Source: an uncultured Candidatus Pelagibacter sp. (GTDB taxonomy: Bacteria; Pseudomonadota; Alphaproteobacteria; Pelagibacterales; Pelagibacteraceae). From it: 38,271 nt of DNA. Numbering within the stretch: the stretch's first letter is position 1; each line of letters begins with the position of its first letter. Shown in pieces: positions 8,155 through 17,048 of the stretch. The stretch spans positions 1-38,271 of the forward strand of contig CAJQSG010000002.1 in assembly GCA_905612525.1 (NCBI GenBank), read 5' to 3'. The notes beneath the pieces are model-generated. The model made no database searches. It saw nothing but the letters and a program-made list of their open reading frames with translations, and was not told where the DNA came from. Made by a program: the position numbers and the translations under genes.

Positions 8155-9363
8155 TTATAAATAATGAGGATTTAACTTATTTTTTATTGAAAATAACAGC
8201 GATATAGTGACTAATATGTATGAACCTGAAACTAAAGCAATTTCTTCTATTGAAAAGCTATTATCTATAAGAATTCCAAAAAGAGCCGTACCAAATGCGG
8301 TTGAAAATACCATCAAGGCTGTTGTTAACGCTTTAATAGAACCAATATATTTTACACCATAAACCTCAGCCCAAGTTGCTGAACCTAAAACATTAGCAAA
8401 TCCGTTTGAAATACCAATTAATCCAAGGAATACAAAAGATGAGATTGGAGAATTGAAATAGTAAAGAACTAATGTAGAAATAAACAGGGGTATATTCATA
8501 TAAATTAATAATTTTCTACTACTAAATTTGTCTATTAAAAAGCCAGATAAAAATAAAGTTATTACAGATAAAATTGAATACACCATAAATGATTGAGCGA
8601 TCACGTAAGGGCCCCAACCTTTAGAAGATACTATAAATGATTGGTAAACAAATGTTCCCGTTGCAATCGCTGGCATAGCCAACATGCTTAAACAAACAAT
8701 ATAAAACCTATAGTCTTTTAATACTTCAGTTCTTGTCCATTGTTTTATATCTTTTGTTTTAGTGTCATTAATTTTTGAAGCCTCTCTTGAATCAAGTTTA
8801 ACATTTTTAACTAATGCTAAAGAAATTAATGGAAGAACTACAATAACTAAAATTGAAATGGCTACCCAAATGCTCCTCCAATCAATAAAAGTTAATAAAA
8901 AAATAATTAGTAGTGGCAAAATAAATTCAGCTAACGATAAACCAAGCCAAGTTGTACTTAATGCACGTCCTCTAGTCTTTTCAAAAAATCTTGAAATGGT
9001 TGTGGTTGCTGTATGTGACATTAGTCCCTGTCCTGATAATCTCATTAAGAAAATTGAGAAAAATAAAAAAATTACTGATGAAATTTTAGAAAATAAAAAA
9101 CAAGAAATCGCTAATAAAACAACAACGTAAGATGCAAATTTTAGAATATTAATGTCATCTATTTTTTTTCCAATCCAAACAAGTATAAAGCTACTTAATA
9201 AAGTTGCGGATGCATATATTGATCCAAACTGACCATGGGTAATAGAAAGAGTATCTCTTATACTTGAATTAAATAAGCCTAGAAAAAAACTCTGTCCAAA
9301 GCTTGAAAAAAATGTAAATATAAATCCAAATAAAATTACTTTAAAATTCAAACTTTTAAACAT
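8155..9363 (-). CDS. Major facilitator superfamily transporter
   Basis: 402-aa membrane protein with about 12 hydrophobic segments and a hydrophilic central loop (SREASKINDTKTKDIKQW, near residue 195). Segments such as GFLIDKFSSRKLL in the second half fit the MFS loop 8-9 motif (G-x-L-x-D-x-x-x-R-R/K), with a counterpart WIGKKIDDINIL in the first half. It resembles the monocarboxylate/oxalate-type MFS branch, but the substrate is not readable. Its ATG faces that of the HIBADH-family gene with only 14 bp between them, so the two promoters must overlap coding sequence or each other. Confidence 0.85.
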   Translation of the reverse strand: MFKSLNFKVILFGFIFTFFSSFGQSFFLGLFNSSIRDTLSITHGQFGSIYASATLLSSFILVWIGKKIDDINILKFASYVVVLLAISCFLFSKISSVIFLFFSIFLMRLSGQGLMSHTATTTISRFFEKTRGRALSTTWLGLSLAEFILPLLIIFLLTFIDWRSIWVAISILVIVVLPLISLALVKNVKLDSREASKINDTKTKDIKQWTRTEVLKDYRFYIVCLSMLAMPAIATGTFVYQSFIVSSKGWGPYVIAQSFMVYSILSVITLFLSGFLIDKFSSRKLLIYMNIPLFISTLVLYYFNSPISSFVFLGLIGISNGFANVLGSATWAEVYGVKYIGSIKALTTALMVFSTAFGTALFGILIDNSFSIEEIALVSGSYILVTISLLFSIKNKLNPHYL

Positions 9364-9377
9364 AGGAAATAAAAATT

Positions 9378-10244
9378 ATGAGCAATGTTGCATTTATAGG
9401 TTTAGGTGTCATGGGTTATCCGATGGCAGGATATATATCAAAAGCAGGGCATGATGTAACTGTTTATAATCGAACTGAAACAAAAGCTGATAAATGGGTT
9501 GCTGAATTTAAAGGATCTAAAGCAGATACTCCTTCAAAAGCTGCTGAAAAAGCTGATTTTATATTTACCTGCGTTGGTAATGATAATGATTTAAGAGAAA
9601 TAACTTTTGGAGATAACGGTATTTTTAAAACAATTAAAAAAGGTTCTGTTTACATTGATAACACAACGGCATCTGCAACAATTGCTAGAGAGATTTATGC
9701 TCATTCATTAAAAAGTGAATTTGGTTTCTTAGATGCACCCGTATCAGGAGGTCAAGCTGGTGCTGAAAATGGTGCACTAACCGTGATGATTGGTGGAGAT
9801 CAAGCAAACTTTGATAAAGCCAAAGACATTATTGATTGCTATAGCAAAAAAATGAAACTATTAGGTGGTGCTGGTAGTGGCCAATTAGCAAAAATGGTTA
9901 ACCAAATTTGTATAGCAGGTCTAGTTCAGGGTTTGTCTGAAGCGATTAACTTTGGAAAAAAAGCTGGCTTGAATATGGAAGATGTAATTGAAGTTATATC
10001 TAAAGGTGCGGCTCAGTCTTGGCAAATGGAAAATAGATACAAAACTATGATTGATGATAAATTTGAGTTTGGTTTTGCAGTTGATTGGATGAGAAAAGAT
10101 TTAAAGATAGCAATGGATGAGGCTAAAAATAATGGCTCTCTATTACCTGTAACTGAAGTTGTTGATAAATATTACAGCGAAGTTCAAGAAATGGGTGGAA
10201 ACCGTTGGGATACTTCTAGTCTTATTAGAAGACTAAGTAAGTAG
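9378..10244 (+). CDS. 3-hydroxyisobutyrate-dehydrogenase-family NAD(P)-dependent oxidoreductase
   Basis: 288-aa beta-hydroxyacid dehydrogenase. Rossmann motif FIGLGVMGYPMAG (6-18); substrate motif DAPVSGGQAGAENG (119-132); GSGQLAKMVNQ with the catalytic Lys172; C-terminal helical domain with KDLKIAMDEA and LLPVTEVV. The family includes 3-hydroxyisobutyrate dehydrogenase, tartronate semialdehyde reductase and succinic semialdehyde reductase; these cannot be separated by eye. An AGGA ribosome-binding site lies at 9364-9367. It is followed after 6 bp by an FMN-binding protein, a probable two-gene operon. Confidence 0.9.
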   Translation: MSNVAFIGLGVMGYPMAGYISKAGHDVTVYNRTETKADKWVAEFKGSKADTPSKAAEKADFIFTCVGNDNDLREITFGDNGIFKTIKKGSVYIDNTTASATIAREIYAHSLKSEFGFLDAPVSGGQAGAENGALTVMIGGDQANFDKAKDIIDCYSKKMKLLGGAGSGQLAKMVNQICIAGLVQGLSEAINFGKKAGLNMEDVIEVISKGAAQSWQMENRYKTMIDDKFEFGFAVDWMRKDLKIAMDEAKNNGSLLPVTEVVDKYYSEVQEMGGNRWDTSSLIRRLSK

Positions 10245-10250
10245 TCTTGT

Positions 10251-10850
10251 ATGCAACCAGTATATTATGAAGACTTTATCGAGATCAAAAATAAAATTTG
10301 GTCTATGTTGGACAATGCCATCAAAGATAGAAGTTCACCATTTAGAATTCCTGTATTCATCTGTGGTAACCAAGATGATTTTGATGGAAGAATTGTAGTC
10401 CTTAGAAAGTCTAATCAATCAAACAATCTTGTTCAATATCATAGTGATATTAGATCTAATAAAATTGCTAAATTAAAAAATAATAAAAATGCATCAATGC
10501 TCTTTTATGACAAGGAAGAGAAGATCCAAGTTAGACTTAAAGTTGAATGCATCATTAATCATGACAATGACATTACAAAAGAATCTTGGTTGAAGACAGG
10601 TCATATGAGTAGAAAGTGCTATCTAGTTAATAATGGTCCTGGAACAGAGTCTTTTTCCCCAACATCAGGATTAAAACCTGAATTAGATAATTTTGAATTC
10701 ACTATGGAACAAAGCGAGGCAGGTTATAAAAACTTTACCGTGATCCAATGTAAAATTAAAAGTATAGAATGGCTTTATTTAGCAGCTAAAGGTCATCGAA
10801 GAGCTAGATTTGATTTTGAAAATAATAAAGAACATTGGTTAGTTCCATAA
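10251..10850 (+). CDS. Pyridoxamine 5'-phosphate oxidase-like FMN-binding protein
   Basis: 199-aa split-barrel flavoprotein of the PNPOx-like (Alr4036-type) group. It shows the order expected of these proteins: R-I-V-V-L-R-K near residue 46, VQYHSDIRSNKIAKL (phosphate-binding Arg/Ser/Lys region), a barrel strand IQVRLKVEC, and the C-terminal RRARFDFENNKEHWLVP typical of the family's R-x-R-x-x-F/Y...W-x-x-P ending. Unlike PdxH, the true pyridoxamine-phosphate substrate role is not established for this subfamily. It probably forms an operon with the dehydrogenase 6 bp upstream. Confidence 0.8.
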   Translation: MQPVYYEDFIEIKNKIWSMLDNAIKDRSSPFRIPVFICGNQDDFDGRIVVLRKSNQSNNLVQYHSDIRSNKIAKLKNNKNASMLFYDKEEKIQVRLKVECIINHDNDITKESWLKTGHMSRKCYLVNNGPGTESFSPTSGLKPELDNFEFTMEQSEAGYKNFTVIQCKIKSIEWLYLAAKGHRRARFDFENNKEHWLVP

Positions 10851-10879
10851 TATGATCAAAAATTTTAATCTCATCAGCA

Positions 10880-11692
10880 TTAAAACCTAAATAAAATTAT
10901 TTTTTTTATTAAATTTAGAATAAAAAGAAAATATGTATATGTTTTATAAAGCACCATGTATTTAAAGTAGTATCTTAAAGTGCTGCCGTTTCTATTAGAT
11001 TTTACTTTGAATTTCATTTTCTCGTAAGAGTGATTCAAAACCTCTTTACTTTCGTTTTTATTTATACCCTTTTTTACAAATACTAAATTATGATAAAAAG
11101 AAATATTAGTTATTTTTGAATCATATTTTTTTTTTATATAGAATGGGTTTGCAATCTCTTGGTAATTTAAACTATCAGTTAAATGTTTAAAAAAATTCAT
11201 ATGTGAGCTTGAATACTTTAAATCAAAAGGATTACCTCCAAAAAAATGATTATAACTAGTCTGCATATCTTCTACCGCATATAATCCGTCGTTATTTAGA
11301 TAGGGAAAAAGTAAATGAAAGCTTTTTTTTACATCACTAGATAGGTGGCTGCCATCGTCAATTATGATATCAAAACTACCATATTCTTTTATAATTTCAT
11401 TTACAAATTTTTCATCACTTTGTGATCCTTGATGAATTCTAATATTTTCTCTATCTAATTTTTTTTCTACAGCATTTATTTTATGAATATCAATACCAAT
11501 TATAATGGAATTTTTAAAATAATCAGACCATGTTAACAAAGATTTTCCATCAGCAATACCTATTTCAAGAATTTTTAATTTTTTATTTTTTAATTGTTTA
11601 AAATAAGAATCATAAATTTCTATATATCCATGTTCTATTTTATCACTTTTATAAAGTTCTGATATCGATCTTAGACTTTTTTCAAAATTCAT
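10880..11692 (-). CDS. Class I SAM-dependent methyltransferase (MycE/CmcI-like)
   Basis: 270 aa with the inner start chosen at 11692, because that ATG overlaps the TAA of the upstream gene as TAATG; an in-frame ATG 21 bp earlier (11713) lies inside that gene. Motifs from the chosen start: ILEIGIADGKSLLTW (41-55, SAM loop), IGIDI (65-69), FDIIIDDGSH (107-116, metal/catalytic acidic region) and GLYAVEDMQTSY (136-147). This order resembles sugar O-methyltransferases such as MycE and the CmcI-type family. The C-terminus is unusually hydrophobic and basic (YKTYTYFLFILNLIKKI), possibly for membrane association. Coupled to the gamma-carbonic-anhydrase-like gene by overlap; substrate unknown. Confidence 0.8.
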   Translation of the reverse strand: MNFEKSLRSISELYKSDKIEHGYIEIYDSYFKQLKNKKLKILEIGIADGKSLLTWSDYFKNSIIIGIDIHKINAVEKKLDRENIRIHQGSQSDEKFVNEIIKEYGSFDIIIDDGSHLSSDVKKSFHLLFPYLNNDGLYAVEDMQTSYNHFFGGNPFDLKYSSSHMNFFKHLTDSLNYQEIANPFYIKKKYDSKITNISFYHNLVFVKKGINKNESKEVLNHSYEKMKFKVKSNRNGSTLRYYFKYMVLYKTYTYFLFILNLIKKIILFRF

Positions 11693-12195
11693 TATTTCAA
11701 GTATCTTTTCCAATTTTTTTGGTAGTGAATAGCATTTTCTGTAATTGATTTTGCCTCTTCATCAGACACCTGACGTACAATTTTACCAGGAGAGCCAACA
11801 ACTAGAGAGTTATCGGGGATAACTTTATTTTCCGTGACAAGTGTGTTTGCACCAATGATGCAATTTTTACCGATCTTTGTACCATTTAAAATAACAGCAC
11901 CAATTCCAATTAAAGAATTATCTTCAATCGTGCAGCCATGCAACATTACTAAGTGACCTATCGTTACATCTCTACCAATTTTTAATGGGTAACCTGGATC
12001 AGTATGCAATACACTGCCATCTTGAATATTGGAGCCTTCACCAATATGAATATTTTCAACATCCCCTCTTAAGGTAACATTAAACCAAATACTGGTATTT
12101 TTTTCTAGCGTGACATCACCAATGATAGACGAGTTAGATGCAGACCAATTTTCACCTAAATTTTTAACTTTTTTATCTTCCAAATCATAAAACAT
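11692..12195 (-). CDS. Gamma-carbonic-anhydrase-like hexapeptide-repeat protein
   Basis: 167-aa left-handed beta-helix protein of the YrdA/CaiE/PaaY type. Repeating hexapeptides run from about residue 20 to 135 (IIGDVT, IHIGEGSNIQDGS, KIGRDVTIGHLVML, IGIGAV, IGANTLV). The three metal-binding His of gamma carbonic anhydrases are present at His64 (VLHTD), His81 and His86 (GHLVMLHGC), with Arg43 and Asp45 in TLRGD. Whether it hydrates CO2 is uncertain, since most close relatives are inactive or untested. GSPGKIVR (135-142) and a C-terminal helix complete the fold. Length is typical. Confidence 0.9.
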   Translation of the reverse strand: MFYDLEDKKVKNLGENWSASNSSIIGDVTLEKNTSIWFNVTLRGDVENIHIGEGSNIQDGSVLHTDPGYPLKIGRDVTIGHLVMLHGCTIEDNSLIGIGAVILNGTKIGKNCIIGANTLVTENKVIPDNSLVVGSPGKIVRQVSDEEAKSITENAIHYQKNWKRYLK

Positions 12196-12215
12196 AACTT
12201 ATATATTATTATAAC

Positions 12216-12770
12216 ATGCCACTAAAAACTCCAATATGTGATTTCGGACAAGCTGCCAAAAGCTTTGAATTAAAGTCTACTAATAACGAAATTATTAAAT
12301 TAAATGACGTTAAGGGGACAAATGGAACTTTGGTGATGTTTATTTGTAACCACTGCCCTTACGTAAAAGCTGTTATTAAAGACATTGTTGAAGATTGCAA
12401 AAATTTAGAAAAGCATGGAGTAAAAGCAATAGCTATTTCAGCTAATGATCCAATAAATTATCCTGAAGATAGTTTTGAAAATATGATTGAATTTGCTAAA
12501 AAACATCAATTTAATTTCCCCTATCTTTTTGATGAGACTCAAAATGTTGCAATAAGTTATGATGCAGTCTGCACTCCTGATTTTTTTGGATACAATAATA
12601 ATTTAGAATTACAATACAGAGGTCGAATAAGAGAATTAGATAATTTAAAACCAATAAGAGCTGGTGATAGTGATTTATTTACTGCAATGAAACAAATAGC
12701 TGAGACTAGCAAAGGTCCTGAGACGCAAATTCCAAGTGTTGGATGCAGTATTAAATGGTTGGATAATTAA
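12216..12770 (+). CDS. Thioredoxin-fold (AhpC/TSA-like) protein with CNHCPYV motif
   Basis: 184-aa cytoplasmic protein without signal peptide. The redox motif is CNHCPYVKA with Cys44 and Cys47. FPYLFDETQNVAISYDAVCTPDFF has the cis-Pro and an extra Cys, as in a common peroxiredoxin-like 'thioredoxin family protein' group (starting MPLKTPICDFG). The exact role is unknown; reduction of thiol or peroxide substrates is an inference from the fold. Its stop codon overlaps the ATG of the next gene by one base (TAATG), and it is divergent from the carbonic-anhydrase-like gene with a 20-bp gap. Confidence 0.85.
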   Translation: MPLKTPICDFGQAAKSFELKSTNNEIIKLNDVKGTNGTLVMFICNHCPYVKAVIKDIVEDCKNLEKHGVKAIAISANDPINYPEDSFENMIEFAKKHQFNFPYLFDETQNVAISYDAVCTPDFFGYNNNLELQYRGRIRELDNLKPIRAGDSDLFTAMKQIAETSKGPETQIPSVGCSIKWLDN

Positions 12771-13852
12771 TGTATTTAATAGTTACAAAAACATTTCCTC
12801 CAGAAGTGGGTGGTATGCAAAATTTAATGTGGGGTTTAGCAAATGAACTTTCAAAACACCACATGATAAAAGTTTTTGCTGATTATTATGAGGATCATAA
12901 AACTTTTGATGAACAAGTTTCTTTTTCAATAGAGCGTGTTGGTGGAATAAAGCTTCTTAGAAAATATAGAAAAGCTCAATTGATTAATGAATTTATTAAA
13001 GAAAATAAGATTGATGCCATTATCGCTGATCACTGGAAAAGTTTAGAGCATCTTAAAACTAATAAAAAAAAGATATGCTTGATCCATGGTAAAGAAATTA
13101 ACCATGAAAAAGGTACCTCTCTTAATAAAAGAGTATTAGAGGTATTAGATAATGTTGAAACAATAGTTGCAAATTCTGAGTACACTAAAAATTTAGCTAT
13201 TTCATTAGGGGTTCAGCGGGATAAAATTATAGTTATTAATCCTGGAGTTGATCCTGTTAAAGAATTAGATAAAAAAACTTTAGATAAAGTAGAGAGTTTA
13301 TTAAAATATAAGTCTCCAAGATTAATTACTGTATCAAGATTTGATAAAAGAAAAAACCATGAAAAAGTAATCATGGCTCTTCGAAATTTAAAACAAATCT
13401 ACCCAAGTATTGTCTATATTTGTGTGGGTTATGGTGATGAAGAAGAAAACATTAAAAAATTAGTAGCTGAGTTAGGTCTTCAGCCACAAGTGATGTTTTT
13501 TAAAGATATCTCTAATGAATTAAAAAATGCACTAGTTGCTAAATCTAATGTTTTTGTCATGCCATCGATTGTTCATAAAAAATCAGTTGAAGGATTTGGT
13601 ATTGCTTACGTTGAGGCGGCTCAATATGGATTGCCTTCTCTTGGAGGAAAAGATGGAGGTGCAGCAGATGCAATCGAACATGAAAAAACAGGTTTAATCT
13701 GTGATGGTAATGAATTAGATGAAGTATATTCGTCAATTAATTCAATGTTAGAAAATAATAAATTTCATGAATACGGAAAAACTGCCAAAGAAAATTCTAC
13801 TAAATTTAAGTGGAGTACGATTATTGAAGAATATAAAAAAATCTTAAACTAA
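12770..13852 (+). CDS. Family 4 glycosyltransferase
   Basis: 360-aa GT-B fold retaining glycosyltransferase. The N-terminal half has the TKTFPPEVGGMQNLMWGLA glycine loop. The C-terminal donor domain begins at about residue 180 with LITVSRFDKRKNHEKVI, then VGYGDEEENIKKL, and the E-x7-E donor site region SVEGFGIAYVEAAQYGLP. No membrane segment. The start overlaps the preceding stop (TAATG). It ends convergently, overlapping the tctA stop by 4 bp. Acceptor and sugar are unknown; a lipopolysaccharide or surface-glycan role is likely. Confidence 0.88.
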   Translation: MYLIVTKTFPPEVGGMQNLMWGLANELSKHHMIKVFADYYEDHKTFDEQVSFSIERVGGIKLLRKYRKAQLINEFIKENKIDAIIADHWKSLEHLKTNKKKICLIHGKEINHEKGTSLNKRVLEVLDNVETIVANSEYTKNLAISLGVQRDKIIVINPGVDPVKELDKKTLDKVESLLKYKSPRLITVSRFDKRKNHEKVIMALRNLKQIYPSIVYICVGYGDEEENIKKLVAELGLQPQVMFFKDISNELKNALVAKSNVFVMPSIVHKKSVEGFGIAYVEAAQYGLPSLGGKDGGAADAIEHEKTGLICDGNELDEVYSSINSMLENNKFHEYGKTAKENSTKFKWSTIIEEYKKILN

Positions 13853-15351
13853 ATCTTTCTATTTTTTAAAGTTTTATATACCTGCCAACTAACGATTAAA
13901 ATTGTAACTGCTATTATTGAAGCTGTAAGCGGCCTATTCCATAAAAACTCCCACGATCCATCACTGATTAGCAATGATCTTCGTAAATTTTCTTCCATTA
14001 AACCACCAAGAACAAAAGCTAAGATGAGGGGTGGCATTGGAAAATCATATAGCCTCATGAATGTTGCAATAACAGCTATTCCGATCATTAAATAAATATC
14101 AAAATTATTAAAAGACATTACATAAATTCCTGTAATTGAAAAAAACAAAATAAGTGGAATTAAATAATTTTTAGGCACAGCAAGTATTCTTGCTATGTAG
14201 GGAATTAAGGGCAAATTCAATATAAGTAATATGACCATTCCAATGTACATAGACATAATAACTGACCAGAAAATTTCTGGGTTAGTTATATAAAGTCTTG
14301 GACCAGGCTGAATTCCAAAACCTAATAAAGCTCCAAGCATTACGGCTGTAGTTCCACTTCCTGGAATTCCTAAAGTTAATAAAGGAACAAAAGCTCCAGA
14401 ACATGCTGCATTATTTGCAGTTTCTGGTGCTGTTAGTCCATGAACACTACCTTTTCCAAATTTTTCTTTTTCTTCATCACTTACAAAATTTCTTTCCATT
14501 CCATATGCTAAAAATGAAGCGATAGTTGCTCCTGCACCTGGCAGAACTCCAATTAAAAAACCTATCACTGAATTCCGAGGAATAGCTTTTAACATTTGAG
14601 TCCTTTCCTCTTTATTGATTTTGATTGAACCAAGCTCTGTCAATGAAACCTGTTTTGCTACTGCAGAAGGGTCATTTCTTTTTAAAATAATTGTTAATGC
14701 TTCACTCATTGCAAAAGTTGCCATTACAACTAAAACAAAGCTTATTCCATCTGTTAAGTTCATATTATTAAAAGTAAATCTAGTAATATCAGATAAAGAA
14801 TCTTGACCTACTGATGCTAACATTAAACCAAGAACTACCATCATCATTGCCTTTATAAACTGACCTTTAGAAGAAAAAGCTGCAATTGCAGTTAGACCCA
14901 ATATCATTAAAGCAAAATAATCTGGTGATCTAAATGATAAGCTTACTTTTGATAAACTTGGCGCAAGGAATAATAAATATATTGTAGCAAGAGTTCCTCC
15001 AGCAAAAGAACTCCATGCAGCTATAGCTAAAGCTTTTCCTGCTTTACCTTGTTGTGCCATAGGGTAACCATCAAATGATGTCGCAACAGTCCCAGGAACA
15101 CCAGGCGCATTTAATAAAATTGACGAAGTTGATCCACCAAATACTGCACCATAATAAACACCTGCCATTAAAATTAATCCAGTAGCTGGATCAAAACCAT
15201 AAGTAATTGGTATCATTAATGCTATTGCCGTCATTGGTCCAAGACCTGGCAGCATTCCAATGATTGTTCCAAAAAAACAACCAATCATAACCATAAATAT
15301 ATTTTGAAATGTAAGAGCTGTTTTTAATCCAATTAAAATACCTTCAATCAT
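13849..15351 (-). CDS. tctA: Tripartite tricarboxylate transporter, large permease subunit TctA
   Basis: 500-aa membrane protein with about 11-12 hydrophobic segments. Conserved TctA segments: GMLPGLGPMTAIALMIP near residue 31, YGAVFGGSTSSILLNAPG near 67, GFLIGVLPGAGATIASFLAYG near 264, and AAETANNAA-type and PGSGTTAVMLGAL motifs in the second half. The two PGLGPxxA/PGAGATIA repeats are the family fingerprint. It imports a carboxylate (citrate, tartrate or similar) handed over by TctC. The start overlaps the tctB stop by 4 bp (ATGA), and it is the third gene of tctC-tctB-tctA. Confidence 0.95.
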   Translation of the reverse strand: MIEGILIGLKTALTFQNIFMVMIGCFFGTIIGMLPGLGPMTAIALMIPITYGFDPATGLILMAGVYYGAVFGGSTSSILLNAPGVPGTVATSFDGYPMAQQGKAGKALAIAAWSSFAGGTLATIYLLFLAPSLSKVSLSFRSPDYFALMILGLTAIAAFSSKGQFIKAMMMVVLGLMLASVGQDSLSDITRFTFNNMNLTDGISFVLVVMATFAMSEALTIILKRNDPSAVAKQVSLTELGSIKINKEERTQMLKAIPRNSVIGFLIGVLPGAGATIASFLAYGMERNFVSDEEKEKFGKGSVHGLTAPETANNAACSGAFVPLLTLGIPGSGTTAVMLGALLGFGIQPGPRLYITNPEIFWSVIMSMYIGMVILLILNLPLIPYIARILAVPKNYLIPLILFFSITGIYVMSFNNFDIYLMIGIAVIATFMRLYDFPMPPLILAFVLGGLMEENLRRSLLISDGSWEFLWNRPLTASIIAVTILIVSWQVYKTLKNRKI

Positions 15352-15818
15352 CCCATTACTCCAATCAGTTTTAAAAATGGATCTCTTAAATAAATTTCAA
15401 GTACCCCATGTAAAAGATACATAAACAGTGCCACAAATGGAAAAGATAATAAAAATATCCATAACCACCTTCTCTCACCTAAAGCGTAGTAAGAGGATGC
15501 TAAAAATAGTGATGTAGTTAAGAAATACCCAACTCTTAATATAGTAAAACCATAAATAATTGCGATAAGAACTAATATAGCTGTTTTTTTATATTCTAAA
15601 CTCTTGTGATCAACTTTAATGGTGTTCACTTCTGGTAAGATAACTTTTAATCCAGAAAAAAACATACCAGCATAACCTAGATAAATTGGAAATGTTTTGG
15701 CATTAAAGGGTGAATTTTCGTCAAATGAAAAAACTTGAATATTGTAAGCAGTATATAAATATAATGTTGAAAAAATAAAAAAGAGCAGTGATATAATTTT
15801 AGTAGTATTTATATTCAC
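15348..15818 (-). CDS. tctB: Tripartite tricarboxylate transporter, small membrane subunit TctB
   Basis: 156 aa with four hydrophobic segments, typical of TctB. Recognition rests mainly on size, four-helix topology, the early YxxxAYNIQVFSFDE stretch after the first helix, and position between tctC and tctA. It starts with GTG (15818..15816), 29 bp after tctC. Together with TctA it forms the membrane complex of the TTT importer. Confidence 0.9.
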   Translation of the reverse strand: MNINTTKIISLLFFIFSTLYLYTAYNIQVFSFDENSPFNAKTFPIYLGYAGMFFSGLKVILPEVNTIKVDHKSLEYKKTAILVLIAIIYGFTILRVGYFLTTSLFLASSYYALGERRWLWIFLLSFPFVALFMYLLHGVLEIYLRDPFLKLIGVMG

Positions 15819-15847
15819 TGCTCTAATTTTTAAATAACCCTAAAGGA

Positions 15848-16828
15848 TTATATAACTCCTAATTTCTTCATAAGAGCTGTCATTTCTACAGTTTGCTTTT
15901 CTAAGAATTTAACAAAATCCTTATCTGAGTTATAAATATTAACCCAAGCGTTTCTTTTTCTTACAGCTTCCCATTCAGGAGTTTTCATAACTTTACCTAG
16001 CATTGTAGATAAAACTTGTTTATCTTTATTGCTCATATTTGGAGGTCCAAAAAATCCTCTCCAGTTTACGAACTGAACATCATAACCTTGTTCTTTTAAA
16101 GTTGGTGCATCAGGTGCATCAGCTACTCTTGATGGTGCAGTAATACCAATAATTCTTACTTGGTCTCTTGCTCCCATAAGTTCACCTAAACCTGTGGAGA
16201 TAATTTGTGTCTCACCAGATAAAAGTCCAGCTAAAGCTTTTCCACCAGCATCATAAGGAATGTAAGCTACATCATTTGGGTTTGCTCCTGCAGCTTGAAA
16301 TGCTAAAGCACCAATTAAATGATCCATACTTCCTCTTACTGATCCACCAGCCATTTTAATAGATTTTGGATCTTTTTTATACGCATCAACTACATCTTTA
16401 AAGTTCATGTAAGGTGAGTTTTTTGCAACTGCAATTGCACCGTAGTCACCAATAACACCAGCGATTGGTGTAACATCTTTATAAGATAAAACTCCAGATC
16501 CTGAAACATAACCTTTATGTCTAGTGATAGATCTTAAAACTAATGGTGTTGATTGAACCAAGACTGTATTTTTAGGCTGAGTATTAATCATGAAAGCTAA
16601 AGCCTTTCCTCCACCACCACCTGACATATTTTCAAATGATGCACTTTTTAACATTCCTGATTTTGTTAAAGCTTCTCCAGTACCTCTAGCAGTTCCATCC
16701 CATCCACCACCAGCACCACCGCCAATTACGAAATGGATTTTATCCATTGCGATTGAATTTGTTGCTGTTGCAGAAAATAATAGAATTACCGAGAATAATA
16801 CTGAAACTAATTTTTTAATATTTTTCAT
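15848..16828 (-). CDS. tctC: Tripartite tricarboxylate transporter substrate-binding protein TctC
   Basis: 326-aa periplasmic binding protein (Bug/TctC family). The signal peptide is KKLVSVLFSVILLFSATATNS with predicted cleavage near residue 27. Then IHFVIGGGAGGGWDGTARGTG (glycine-rich ligand loop, 31-50), IAVAKNSPYMNFKDVV, AGGSVRGSMDHLIGALAFQ, IPYDAGGKALAGLLSGE and the C-terminal GFFGPPNM. These occur in the order seen throughout the family. It captures a carboxylate in the periplasm; the ligand is not predictable. First gene of the operon; the 199-bp gap upstream (16829-17027) separates it from a divergent AbrB-family gene and probably contains both promoters. Confidence 0.95.
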   Translation of the reverse strand: MKNIKKLVSVLFSVILLFSATATNSIAMDKIHFVIGGGAGGGWDGTARGTGEALTKSGMLKSASFENMSGGGGGKALAFMINTQPKNTVLVQSTPLVLRSITRHKGYVSGSGVLSYKDVTPIAGVIGDYGAIAVAKNSPYMNFKDVVDAYKKDPKSIKMAGGSVRGSMDHLIGALAFQAAGANPNDVAYIPYDAGGKALAGLLSGETQIISTGLGELMGARDQVRIIGITAPSRVADAPDAPTLKEQGYDVQFVNWRGFFGPPNMSNKDKQVLSTMLGKVMKTPEWEAVRKRNAWVNIYNSDKDFVKFLEKQTVEMTALMKKLGVI

Positions 16829-17048
16829 TATATTCCTCTATTGTTAGTTTTTAATAGCTGTAGTTAATTACACTATAGTCATGAAAGCAAGTTTTTGAAT
16901 AAGGTACAACTTAAAGTTGATTTTTTTTTTAAGAAATAAGCAAGTACTCTCTCAAACATTTTAATAATAAAAAAAATAGTTATCACTAATTAAGAGAGTT
17001 TCTTTTCTGTTATCTTTTTCAAGGTAAGTGATAAAAGAATATTTGTTA

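Noticed and set aside
11693-11713. Upstream ATG (11713) as start of the methyltransferase
   Set aside because: It lies within the carbonic-anhydrase-like coding region, whereas the inner ATG forms a TAATG junction as elsewhere in this genome.
16590-16847. Plus-strand 85-aa ORF inside tctC
   Set aside because: Shadow of the signal peptide and glycine-rich loop of TctC; its proline runs come from the glycine codons on the other strand.
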